From Oligoflexia bacterium (GTDB taxonomy: Bacteria > Bdellovibrionota > Bdellovibrionia > JABDDW01): 55,490 nucleotides of DNA. Location: NCBI GenBank assembly GCA_020847095.1, contig JADLCR010000076.1, positions 1 through 55,490 on the forward strand, in the 5' to 3' direction. Under the pieces are notes generated by a model, which was not told the origin of the DNA, searched no databases, and was given only the letters and a program-made list of their open reading frames with translations. Position 1 is the stretch's first letter, and every line of letters starts with the position of its first letter. Made by a program: the position numbers and the translations under genes. This document shows positions 18,206-26,475 of this stretch, piece by piece.

Positions 18206-19551
18206 GCTTTTGGCAAATATGGGCTGTTGCACTGCTGATCAAAGTCATCATGCTTCCCGTTTTGCCTATCACGCCCGATGAAGCTTACTATTTTGCCTGG
18301 TCCCGCCATTTATCGTTAAGTTATTTTGATCACCCACCGTTAATCGCTTGGATCATGTGGCTGGCACAACCCCTGTGGAAATCCCCCTTTGGCGTACGAT
18401 TGCCCGCAGTGATCATTGGCCACTTGTCTATTATTCCGTTTGCTCTCGGTCTCCAGCGCCTGGGATTTTCCAAAAGAGCCTTGATTCTATGGCTCATGGC
18501 TTCACTCTTAGGTCCACTCACAGGGTTTGGTTCAATTATCGCGACTCCCGATATTCCCTTTATGTTTTTTTGGAGTTTAAGTTTCTATTTCTATGTCCTT
18601 TGCCTTCAAGACTCAGACTGGCGACATTGGACTTTTTTGGGGGCGGCATTGGGTTTTGCTCTGCTTTCTAAATATATGGCCGTTTTGTTTTTCCTCTGTG
18701 TGCTGACTCATATCGTAACAACTAACAGAATTTATCTTCTTAAGACTCTAGGACCTTGGCTGGGATTGGTAACAAGCGTTCTTGTTTTCTTGCCCGTAGT
18801 CATTTGGAATAAAGAAAACGAATGGGCTTCTTTCAACTTTCAGCTCAATCACGGTCTTGGTGGAAGTGACTTCCGGTTGAAATATTTTTTTGAATATGTT
18901 TCGGCGCAATTAGGATTATTGAATCCGTTCTTGGTTTTAGTTGTATTTAGCTCGGGGGCTTATTTTCTGAAAAAGCAGCGGCTTCTATTGGCCTTTGCCT
19001 TTGTTCCCCTATTCTTTTTTGCCTTCTCAAGTTTAAAAAGTCGCGTCGAAGCCAATTGGCCTTTGGCTGCATATCCATCAATGATGGCCTTAGCCGCCCT
19101 CGCTTTTGAACAGCACTCAAGACAGTCATGGGTGCAAAAAACTTGGAAAGTCGGGCTGGCGATGGCCACAGTTTTTGGGGTTGGCGTACTCACCCATGCC
19201 ATTCGGCCTTGGCTTCCGATCCCTCCAGGTAAAGATCACTCACGCCAACTTCATGAATGGAAGCAAGACTTGATTGAATTACAGGGAGTTGCGCCGCTCT
19301 ATGCGCGCACCTATCAAATGGCGGCCTACTATTCGTATTATCGAGAACCCGAAAACGAAGTTTTTAAAATCAAAGGAATCAACCGTCCCGATCATTACGA
19401 TCATTTACCTCAATCGCAACCCTCTCAACCTTTTTACGCCGTATTAAAAGAAAACGACCTAATACCCGAATCGGTGGATCAACGTTTCGTGAAAGCATTT
19501 GTGAAACCTTTGCCAAGCGGCTATGGACTTTATCGGTTTAATTTAAAATGA
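18202..19551 (+). CDS. ArnT/PMT-type membrane glycosyltransferase
   Basis: A 449-residue protein with about ten membrane helices. The N-terminus contains TPDEAYYFAWSRHLSLSYFD then HPPLIAWIMW, the first periplasmic loop of GT-39/GT-83 (PMT_2) enzymes, where the DE pair is the catalytic region. Such enzymes transfer a sugar from a lipid-phosphate carrier to lipid A, protein or a cell-wall polymer; the acceptor here is unknown. The start overlaps the RodZ-like stop (ATGA), and the gene overlaps the PHP-domain gene by four bases. The three are therefore translationally coupled, which hints at an envelope-building role. Confidence 0.82.
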   Translation: MSFWQIWAVALLIKVIMLPVLPITPDEAYYFAWSRHLSLSYFDHPPLIAWIMWLAQPLWKSPFGVRLPAVIIGHLSIIPFALGLQRLGFSKRALILWLMASLLGPLTGFGSIIATPDIPFMFFWSLSFYFYVLCLQDSDWRHWTFLGAALGFALLSKYMAVLFFLCVLTHIVTTNRIYLLKTLGPWLGLVTSVLVFLPVVIWNKENEWASFNFQLNHGLGGSDFRLKYFFEYVSAQLGLLNPFLVLVVFSSGAYFLKKQRLLLAFAFVPLFFFAFSSLKSRVEANWPLAAYPSMMALAALAFEQHSRQSWVQKTWKVGLAMATVFGVGVLTHAIRPWLPIPPGKDHSRQLHEWKQDLIELQGVAPLYARTYQMAAYYSYYREPENEVFKIKGINRPDHYDHLPQSQPSQPFYAVLKENDLIPESVDQRFVKAFVKPLPSGYGLYRFNLK

Positions 19552-20762
19552 AAAAACCCGTAGTCGCCTCGGCATTTTTTATTTTTTTCCTCGTCACAGC
19601 TCTGACCTTTGTGAGTTACCAAGCAACACTCCCATTTATCTCCCCTCCACTGCCCTTTGAAATCAGAAGATTTAACCATTATTCAGGTGTGACTCACGTC
19701 CATAGTCAACTCAGTAACGGCAGTGGTTCTATTGAGAACATTGCTAAAGCCGCGGCCATCGCTCAATGTGATTTTGTATTTGTCACAGACCTCAATCAAA
19801 CTTCGCCGTCTCCCTGGGAAGAGGGATACCAAGACGGTGTTCTGATTCTCAAAGGACAAGAGTTTGGTCATCTTAATGGACATATTTTAGCCTACGGTTT
19901 TAGTGAGACCGAATTCTTGAGTGGACTCGGTCAAACCCAAATGAAGATCGATGACCTTCTTCAGCAACCAAGAAAGGTCAGAGGGGGTGGGATATTAATT
20001 GCCGCGCATCCTTTGTTAGAGCACCTGCAATGGCAAGAGCCTAACTTGCCCGGTCTCGACGGCATGGAAATTCTCAACGCCGATTCTTTGTGGAGAAAAA
20101 AATGGAAAGAGGCCTGGCCCAGTGCCCTTTGGAGCTTTTTACTTTTGCCTTTTAACCCTGACCTTGCTTTTGTTCGATTGTTTATTGATCCAACTGAAGA
20201 ATTGTCTCTTTGGACCGAACAGCTTTCTAAGCGCGGCTTTCTTGGGCTTGCGGGCTCTGATGCTAAAGCAAATTTAACCTTATACACGGGAATGAAGATC
20301 AAATTTCCGTCTTATGCGCGCATGTTTCGATTATTTAAAAACCATGTCTGGTTGAAAAGCGAACTTACCGGTGATGTTCGATCAGACAGAAAAAAGATAT
20401 TGAGTGCGTTAACTTCGGGTCAATTCTTTATTGCGTTTGATTTGCTTGGAGACCCAAAGGGTTTTGAATTTTTTGGCACACAAAAAAGAATCGATCACCT
20501 GCCGGGAGTCACGCTATCAATGAGCCAAGGTCCCGTTAAGCTTTTTACTGATCTCGGAAGAGATTTAGAAATTCCCCATGAAATTAATCTCTATAGAAAC
20601 AACCAGCGCATCGCCACATCGAATCAGCGAAAGGTTGAGTGGAGTGTGACTGAGCCTGGCGCCTATCGGGTAGTCGTGCGGGTCATTCCGTCACTGCCTA
20701 TCCCGGATGGAAAAGTGTGGTTCTCTTGGGTTTATTCAAACGCCATTCGAGTGGAGCCCTAA
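19548..20762 (+). CDS. Membrane-anchored PHP-domain metallohydrolase
   Basis: A 404-residue protein with an N-terminal membrane helix or uncleaved signal (about residues 5-25). A PHP domain begins at GVTHVHSQLSNGSGSIENI (His-x-His metal ligands). It continues with CDFVFVTDLN, LKGQEFGHLNGHILAYG, ILIAAHPLLEH and GLAGSDAK, which supply further His and Asp ligands in family order. PHP proteins are metal-dependent phosphoesterases. The C-terminal 130 residues look like a beta domain. It is coupled by a 4-base overlap to the glycosyltransferase, so the substrate may be a sugar phosphate or lipid-linked intermediate (inference). Confidence 0.78.
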   Translation: MKKPVVASAFFIFFLVTALTFVSYQATLPFISPPLPFEIRRFNHYSGVTHVHSQLSNGSGSIENIAKAAAIAQCDFVFVTDLNQTSPSPWEEGYQDGVLILKGQEFGHLNGHILAYGFSETEFLSGLGQTQMKIDDLLQQPRKVRGGGILIAAHPLLEHLQWQEPNLPGLDGMEILNADSLWRKKWKEAWPSALWSFLLLPFNPDLAFVRLFIDPTEELSLWTEQLSKRGFLGLAGSDAKANLTLYTGMKIKFPSYARMFRLFKNHVWLKSELTGDVRSDRKKILSALTSGQFFIAFDLLGDPKGFEFFGTQKRIDHLPGVTLSMSQGPVKLFTDLGRDLEIPHEINLYRNNQRIATSNQRKVEWSVTEPGAYRVVVRVIPSLPIPDGKVWFSWVYSNAIRVEP

Positions 20763-21481
20763 GATTTTTTGGGCTTAATCCAAAGTAGTCCCCGCGACTT
20801 GCCGCTGGAGGAGTCTCTCGTTTTGATACTTTCGTAAAGCTTACTCACTGGTGTCCAGTAAGGCTCATACCATTTTCGATCTGGATCCAAAATCAAGACC
20901 TGACCTTCCTTTTTATTGAAGGCTCCAATAACGGCATAGTGGCCGACGGCGGCGTCTTCGGTCAAAGTCGACTGTAAGAAGTTGGCAATAACAACATCTT
21001 TGGAATCAATATCGTTTGTTTCGAGAATTTGTTTAAGGTCTTCAAGTGTTTTGATTTCATCACCATAGATTAACTCAACGTTGAAATTCACTAGTTCCGT
21101 TTTTTGTAATGCCGTTTGCAAATAGCCTTTCAAGTCGGCCAACTCTACACCGCGCCCGAATCGCGAAACAGATCGTTGCCACTTTGAATTTCCCACCTTT
21201 TTCAAAAGTGAGTCTTGGGTGAACAGTTCATCGTCGGATGACATCTTTTTTTGTTGGTTAATGATGACATTTATTGCCGTTGTTGCGGCCGCGATACTGC
21301 AAGCCGAATCTGTTTGCTGACTCGTATAGTATCCAATCGTCCTCCAAAAATCTGATTGGGCATTTGGAATATTCTTGGTGCTTGCCAAAGATAACGGTTC
21401 CGATTGAGAGCCGTACTTCGGCGCGCCCAGCGTCGTTGCTGCAGAAAATATGAATAAAATGATGATTAAAAAGCTTTTCAA
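20759..21481 (-). CDS. Secreted phytochelatin-synthase-like cysteine peptidase
   Basis: A 240-residue protein with a signal peptide (MKSFLIIILFIFSAATTLGA). FWRTIGYYTSQQTDSACSIA contains the putative catalytic Cys-61; VGHYAVIGAF has His-181 and VLILDPDR has Asp-199. The His-Asp distance of 18 equals that in plant phytochelatin synthase, and the surrounding WYEPYWTPV also fits. Bacterial members of this papain-like family mostly cleave glutathione or related peptides. The start is a TTG forming a TTGA overlap with the ferredoxin stop, with AAGGGAT upstream. A periplasmic location is predicted. Confidence 0.75.
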   Translation of the reverse strand: MKSFLIIILFIFSAATTLGAPKYGSQSEPLSLASTKNIPNAQSDFWRTIGYYTSQQTDSACSIAAATTAINVIINQQKKMSSDDELFTQDSLLKKVGNSKWQRSVSRFGRGVELADLKGYLQTALQKTELVNFNVELIYGDEIKTLEDLKQILETNDIDSKDVVIANFLQSTLTEDAAVGHYAVIGAFNKKEGQVLILDPDRKWYEPYWTPVSKLYESIKTRDSSSGKSRGLLWIKPKKS

Positions 21482-21831
21482 GTTTTAGATCCCTTAGCTT
21501 CTGGAATTTTGACCACTAGTCCATTCACGGCCTCAACCTGACAAGCCAATCGTTCCTTTGGGCCCCATCCGCGCATACGAGAGTGCTCAGCTTCTACATC
21601 TTCCGGTGGCTTTAGCCGCTCTTCGCCGGCCTCTACCCAAATTCGACAAGTTGTACAGCTACCCATTCCTCCGCATGAATGATTAATTGGGATTTCATTG
21701 CGAAGCGCTATTTCTAATATGGTTTCTCCGGGTTCAAATGAAAGGGGCTTTTTTCCCGGTTTAAAAACGATTGTGGGTGCTGGGAGTTTTTCCTTCGCCA
21801 TGCCGCCATTAGAACTGAAGTTTGCTTGCAT
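21478..21831 (-). CDS. [2Fe-2S] ferredoxin
   Basis: A 117-residue plant/adrenodoxin-type ferredoxin. The cluster ligands are Cys-53, Cys-59, Cys-62 and Cys-97 in HSCGGMGSCTTCRIWV and RLACQ. The Cys-x5-Cys-x2-Cys spacing is the adrodoxin/Fdx pattern used in iron-sulfur assembly and P450-type electron transfer. The ATG at 21831 gives ten extra residues; a second ATG at 21801 (MAKEKL) is an equally possible start, as neither has a good Shine-Dalgarno. It is coupled to the phytochelatin-synthase-like gene by a 4-base overlap. Confidence 0.88.
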   Translation of the reverse strand: MQANFSSNGGMAKEKLPAPTIVFKPGKKPLSFEPGETILEIALRNEIPINHSCGGMGSCTTCRIWVEAGEERLKPPEDVEAEHSRMRGWGPKERLACQVEAVNGLVVKIPEAKGSKT

Positions 21832-21880
21832 TCAAATGAGTTTTTAAGTAATTAAGAGCGATTCATTTTGGGGGATGCAC

Positions 21881-22498
21881 ATGATGCGCTTTGTCGCTTT
21901 CGATATTGAAACCACCGGTTTTTTGCCCAGAGTCGATCACATAGTCGAAATTGCGGCCGTTCGATTTGAAGGCAGCCAAATTTTAGAAAGCTTTTCAACA
22001 CTCATTCAACCGCCCATTCCAATTCCTCCTGAAGCCACGCGCGTGCATGGAATAACTAACGATATGGTTCGCGGAAAACCAACTATCGATCAGGCTCTGA
22101 TTCAGTTTTCCGAGTTTTGTGGCACCGATACACTCGTGGCCCATAACGCTCCGTTTGATGTCGAATTCATCAAGGCTGATGTGGAGAAGCACGAAGTACC
22201 GGCGCCCGCGGGTTTGATTTTGGATAGTTGTTTAATGGCTCGAAAGGTTATTCCTGGCGCTCCGAACTATCGGCTGGGAACCTTAGTCACCTTTCTTCAG
22301 ATCTCTGCTAACGGCAATTACCATCGAGCCGAGGCCGATTCGCGCTACTGTGGGCAACTTTTTTCTCAGATGTTAACCCGCATTTTCAAGGCAGGGGCGG
22401 CACCGGTTATTGAAAATCTAGTTAACCTTTCCGGCGGTCAAGTTTTGAGATTTCCCCAAGTGCAGCGCTCGCACAAACAAATGGATTTATTTATCTAA
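21881..22498 (+). CDS. DnaQ-like 3'-5' exonuclease
   Basis: A 205-residue exonuclease domain of the DnaQ/epsilon type. Exo I is VAFDIETTGF, Exo II is HNAPFDVEF and Exo III is YHRAEADSRYCGQLF (His and Asp), giving the two-metal DEDDh set. ITNDMVRGKP is also typical. It could be the polymerase III epsilon subunit or a stand-alone DNA/RNA exonuclease; no second domain is present. Three ATGs lie close together. The one at 21881 has GGGGGA five bases ahead, whereas the first at 21875 abuts it. The 3' end overlaps nadE by four bases. Confidence 0.86.
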   Translation: MMRFVAFDIETTGFLPRVDHIVEIAAVRFEGSQILESFSTLIQPPIPIPPEATRVHGITNDMVRGKPTIDQALIQFSEFCGTDTLVAHNAPFDVEFIKADVEKHEVPAPAGLILDSCLMARKVIPGAPNYRLGTLVTFLQISANGNYHRAEADSRYCGQLFSQMLTRIFKAGAAPVIENLVNLSGGQVLRFPQVQRSHKQMDLFI

Positions 22499-24090
22499 TT
22501 TTTATTCACAATCGGATGGCGTCGCCCTCGACCAAACGCATGAAGGCTGACCCTAAGAATGGGCGGAGCTTGCCATCGCTTAAATTCAGATTTCTGCAAC
22601 GCCTTTTTCAACCACTTTTCAACTTCAGTTTTTGGGGGCCGGCTCTGCTCGACAATCTTGATAACCGCATCGTCGAGTAAGTTGTACGGTGGAAGTGTGT
22701 CTTGATCTTTTTGATTGGGTGCCAACTCGGCACTCGGAGCTTTTTCAAAAACGGCTTTGGGGATAATTTCTCTTCCGGAATTATAGTGGCGCGATAAGGC
22801 ATATACCTGTTCTTTGGTTAAGTCTCCGATTGGACAAAGTCCTCCGCACAAATCGCCATACAAAGTAGAATACCCGGCGGCCAATTCACTTTTGTTGCTC
22901 GTGTTTAATAACAAACTTTGTTGAGCATTGGAAAAGGCCATTAAAACTAACCCTCTAAGTCGGGCTTGAATATTTTGCTCCGTAATTCCACTTGAATCAC
23001 TCTCAACCCAATGGTTCAGCAGTTTCAGAAAACTATTGAACGGATCCATAATTGAAATTTGCTCAGTTTGAATTTTAAGATTTTTTGAAAGTTCTTGAGT
23101 ATCCGTAACGGACCCTTCTGATGAATATGGTCCTGGAAGAAGAAGTCCAGTCACGCGATTCGGCCCCAAAGCATCGCAGGCAAGGCATGCGACAAGTGAA
23201 GAATCGATTCCTCCTGATAAGCCAAGGTGGACTCGCTTAATACCAAGCTTTTCGGCAAAGTCTCGAATTCCAAGCGTCAGTGCCCGGCGCAAATTTTCAA
23301 TTTCATATTCCTTGGGCCTTACTTCGTACCGCTTATTCTCGATGTCAACAATCAGGAGATCTTCTTCAAATGAATGCGCCTCGGTCATTTCTTTTCCGGT
23401 GCCACCTAACACAAAACTTCGACCGTCAAAGATAAGTTCGTCCTGCGCGCCGACTTGATTAACATAGACGATCGGTGAACTTAATTTCTTAGCCCACCGA
23501 GCTGCGGCCTTTAGGCGCCGCTCACGGTGTCCAAGTGAAAACGGGGAGGCCGAGAGATTGACGATGAGGTCACAAGGCTTAATGCGCTTTAGTGGATCAT
23601 GAGCGTAAGTAAGCCCTTTAATTCCTTCACCCCAAAGGTCTTCACAAACCGTTACGGCAACACGCCCAATGTTTGGAACTCTCAGCTGTAAAATTTCTGT
23701 TCCAGGTTCAAAAAACCGGGTTTCGTCAAAAACGTCATACGAAGGCAACAAATTCTTGTGCCCCAAATGAACTTTGCCCTTAATAACGACGACGGCGCTG
23801 TTGTGAAAGGGTTTACCCTGTTTTTTCTTATTTTTCGTAAACGCCCCAAAAACCACTGTCAGATCTTTTGGGAGTTTCGAAATCATGCCCGTCAATGCTC
23901 TTTGATGTGCTTCAATGAAATTTGGATCATCGAGCGCATCTACCGGGGGATATCCGCTGAGAGCCAGTTCTGAAAATACAACCAAATGGGCTTTCTTTGA
24001 CCGAGCACGCTGACAAAATTCTAAAATCTTAGAGGCATTTCTTTGAAAATCTCCAAGGGTCGGATTGATTTGAGCGAGAGCCACTCTCAT
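22495..24090 (-). CDS. nadE: Glutamine-dependent NAD+ synthetase
   Basis: A 531-residue two-domain enzyme for the last step of NAD synthesis. The N-terminal nitrilase domain (1-250) has its triad at FSELALSGYPP (Glu), LGHKNLLPSYDVF (Lys) and VTVCEDLWGEG (Cys), and releases ammonia from glutamine. The C-terminal synthetase domain (about 265-530) begins with RVHLGLSGGIDSSLVACLA, the ATP PP-loop. LNTSNKSELAAGYSTLYGD is also typical. The length and order match the bacterial glutamine-hydrolysing form. It follows the cytochrome fusion gene by three bases in a minus-strand cluster. Confidence 0.94.
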   Translation of the reverse strand: MRVALAQINPTLGDFQRNASKILEFCQRARSKKAHLVVFSELALSGYPPVDALDDPNFIEAHQRALTGMISKLPKDLTVVFGAFTKNKKKQGKPFHNSAVVVIKGKVHLGHKNLLPSYDVFDETRFFEPGTEILQLRVPNIGRVAVTVCEDLWGEGIKGLTYAHDPLKRIKPCDLIVNLSASPFSLGHRERRLKAAARWAKKLSSPIVYVNQVGAQDELIFDGRSFVLGGTGKEMTEAHSFEEDLLIVDIENKRYEVRPKEYEIENLRRALTLGIRDFAEKLGIKRVHLGLSGGIDSSLVACLACDALGPNRVTGLLLPGPYSSEGSVTDTQELSKNLKIQTEQISIMDPFNSFLKLLNHWVESDSSGITEQNIQARLRGLVLMAFSNAQQSLLLNTSNKSELAAGYSTLYGDLCGGLCPIGDLTKEQVYALSRHYNSGREIIPKAVFEKAPSAELAPNQKDQDTLPPYNLLDDAVIKIVEQSRPPKTEVEKWLKKALQKSEFKRWQAPPILRVSLHAFGRGRRHPIVNKN

Positions 24091-24093
24091 GGT

Positions 24094-24912
24094 TTACGGA
24101 CCTTTTTTGTTTTCAGCCATTAGTTTCAAATAGGCAAGTAATTCCCTTGCCACTTTATCGCGATTTTTTAAATCCGGAGGAAGTCCCGGCATTGCCGTCC
24201 CCAGTCGCATAGAATTGGGATCCAGTATCCAGCGACTCAAAAATCGTGGCCGAATATATTCTGACACACTGACGGGATAATTGAGCTCGGGTCCAGAAGT
24301 CCCACCCTGACCATTAATTCGATGACAACCCATGCAGTACTTTTGAAATTGATAAAAGCCCGCACTTTCGGTTTTTGTCATGTTCCTGGGAGCAAGCTTG
24401 GGAAATTTTTCATTCAGGCGAATAAAATCAAAGCCAACGATTTGATATGGCCAATAGGCGCCATCTCCATTTTTTAACTCTGGCTTGTTGAGGTTTTCCC
24501 AAACTAAGTAGAAAGGCGCTAATTTTACCTTCTTTTTATTCTCATATTGGTGAATGAGATCAAAACCGCCCTCGGGTTTTGCAAATGCCAAATACGCCTT
24601 TTCTGTTAACAAGCGATGCACCGGGATGACCGGTTGATATCCATCGGCGCAGGTCACAAGCAAGGATTGCTCAGACTTCCATGAAGTGCCCAATATCTTC
24701 GAAAACAAATCTTCAATGGGAATTGCTGAATAAACAGCTTCAGCCCCTGAGTTTGGGTCATAAACTCGAACTGTTTGCGATTGGAATTTTTTCTGTATTT
24801 CTGTTGCCGAAATTTCCGCGGAAACTTTTCCAGAAAGACGAAACGAAATCGTCTCACCAAAGGCGTGATGACCAAGGCAAACTAATACTGCGACCAAAAA
24901 CCCAATTCTCAT
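24094..24912 (-). CDS. Periplasmic SUOX-like domain fused to cytochrome c
   Basis: A 272-residue protein with a signal peptide (MRIGFLVAVLVCLGHHAFGE). Residues 20-170 resemble the fold of a small oxidoreductase molybdopterin-binding (SUOX-like) domain: IPIEDLFSKILG and LLVTCADGYQPVIPVHRLL. I see no complete set of cofactor ligands. Residues 180-272 are a class I cytochrome c with the haem motif CMGCH and a probable axial Met in GTAMPGLPPDL. This pairing suggests a periplasmic electron carrier or sensor. It lies in a minus-strand run between the DUF2203 gene and nadE. Confidence 0.68.
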   Translation of the reverse strand: MRIGFLVAVLVCLGHHAFGETISFRLSGKVSAEISATEIQKKFQSQTVRVYDPNSGAEAVYSAIPIEDLFSKILGTSWKSEQSLLVTCADGYQPVIPVHRLLTEKAYLAFAKPEGGFDLIHQYENKKKVKLAPFYLVWENLNKPELKNGDGAYWPYQIVGFDFIRLNEKFPKLAPRNMTKTESAGFYQFQKYCMGCHRINGQGGTSGPELNYPVSVSEYIRPRFLSRWILDPNSMRLGTAMPGLPPDLKNRDKVARELLAYLKLMAENKKGP

Positions 24913-24923
24913 GGGTTTGGATT

Positions 24924-25319
24924 CTACAGAACAGGCTGCTCTTTTACAACGACAGGCTTTGTTAGGCGAACTCTAGCCTGAAAGCCTTCTTGGTACCCAT
25001 GATGATGCTCCACATGAGCCTCCGGGTACTTCCAGCAAAAATAACCGGTTCCAGAATCAAAATCGACAAGCCACAGCCCCTTGCCTTCAGCGCCAAGTTT
25101 GGCAATTTTACTTTGCCACTCTTCCACATGAGAACTGATCTTTTCTTCAAGTTCTCGGGTCTTCGCCTCGTCGATATCCCGTGTGGCTTCGACTAAGGTT
25201 AAAAGCCCTTTTATGCGGCTATTGGCTTCTTCGGTTATGCGCTTAATGATTGGAAGCAGCTCGTTGGCTTCTATTTGGGTAAACACCCGCTTTTGGTTAA
25301 GCTGAACAACTTTCCCCAT
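24924..25319 (-). CDS. DUF2203 family protein
   Basis: A 131-residue cytoplasmic protein with the DUF2203 pattern. It opens with VFTQIEANELLPIIKRIT, has a helical middle, then GLWLVDFDSGTGYFCWKYPE and a histidine-rich HVEHHHGYQEGF near residue 105. The function of the family is unknown; the C-terminal Trp/His/Glu cluster may bind a ligand or metal. AAGGGG lies directly before the ATG at 25319. It sits 11 bases ahead of the cytochrome fusion gene. Confidence 0.78.
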   Translation of the reverse strand: MGKVVQLNQKRVFTQIEANELLPIIKRITEEANSRIKGLLTLVEATRDIDEAKTRELEEKISSHVEEWQSKIAKLGAEGKGLWLVDFDSGTGYFCWKYPEAHVEHHHGYQEGFQARVRLTKPVVVKEQPVL

Positions 25320-25434
25320 ACCCCTTATTCTCCCCTGGCGCCTTTATGTCACCGATGGTTCCATTTCGGCAACCTCAAAATACTGACAAATGCTGAAGAG
25401 GTTTAGGTTAAAACCCTGAATTCTTTACTGATTC

Positions 25435-26475
25435 TTACAGCAGAAGTCCGGCGGATCTTGTCTTGGCAAACAAATCCATGAGGTCTGAGCTCTTGAGTGG
25501 GAAGTATTGGGCATGGGCCTTAAGAATTTCTTGCAAATCCTCTTGCTCAAAACTGGGCTTGCGATCCATCAGCCAAGCCAATCGATCAGCAATATTTAGA
25601 GTTGCTACCCCCAAAAAGGCATCGGGGTTTCGGGTTCGAAGTAATGTGGAATCGTGGTGAAAATCGATTTCCATTTCAAGTTCGCGCAAAATACCAATGT
25701 TGTGAACCAACATTGAGCCTACTTCCGCATGGGTAAGATCGAAATATTTTTTTTCGATGGCGGCTTCATAACTATCGTCGTTCTGATTCACATCCCTTTG
25801 CGACTTCATTTCTTCTAATACCGGAAAATACTTTTCATAGTCGTAAAGACACAAAACAAGTTTTCCGATGTCGTGAAGAAGGCCAGCCGCAAAAATGATT
25901 TTTCTATGGGCGATAAAGACTCGTTCGTGACTTGCCAATGCCCAGGCAAGGGTGGCGGATCTCAAACTATGCTTCCATAAAAACTCGAAATGCGCCTCTA
26001 AGCTCCCCCATTTTTCTTCTTTTCGTACGGCTTGAGATAAAACATCAAATGCAAATCCCGCAATGTAGGCCAGTCCCACATATTCGTTTTTGCATTTTCG
26101 CGCATGCTCCTCGGCTAAGAGACAGTACTTCAAAACCTTTTCGGACTGTTGCAGGTCTTGGAAATCCCCGTCTGCTTTTGAATCAAAATTTCTAAGTAGA
26201 CTGTGACCCAACACGCCGTTTCTAACACGCTGAAGGCCAATCAGAACCACCGCATGGCCTAAACTGGATACGACCGATGACTTCATATTTGAAGAGGCCG
26301 CCGCACAAATTTTTTCTGTAAAAAAAGCGTCTTGCCTAATGATCTCTTCATAATCATCGGCCTTTTCACTGCCGTGACTAATGCGCTCAAGAAGCCCTTG
26401 TGTAAGATCATTGAAATGAAAAGGCTTAAATGTTTTTTCAAACAAGCTGCGAAGATCCACCTGGTTAACACTCAT
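25435..26475 (-). CDS. HDOD-domain signalling protein
   Basis: A 346-residue protein dominated by an HDOD domain (about 15-230). DYEEIIRQDAFFTEKICAAA at the start and SLGHAVVLIGLQRVRNGVLG are characteristic. The region IFAAGLLHDIGKLVLCLY keeps a His-Asp pair, as in the related HD domain. HDOD proteins act in signalling linked to motility, type IV pili or c-di-GMP and usually lack enzyme activity. Its ATG overlaps the stop of the large pseudopilin-like gene (ATGA), so the two are made together, which suggests a pilus-related role. Confidence 0.85.
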   Translation of the reverse strand: MSVNQVDLRSLFEKTFKPFHFNDLTQGLLERISHGSEKADDYEEIIRQDAFFTEKICAAASSNMKSSVVSSLGHAVVLIGLQRVRNGVLGHSLLRNFDSKADGDFQDLQQSEKVLKYCLLAEEHARKCKNEYVGLAYIAGFAFDVLSQAVRKEEKWGSLEAHFEFLWKHSLRSATLAWALASHERVFIAHRKIIFAAGLLHDIGKLVLCLYDYEKYFPVLEEMKSQRDVNQNDDSYEAAIEKKYFDLTHAEVGSMLVHNIGILRELEMEIDFHHDSTLLRTRNPDAFLGVATLNIADRLAWLMDRKPSFEQEDLQEILKAHAQYFPLKSSDLMDLFAKTRSAGLLL

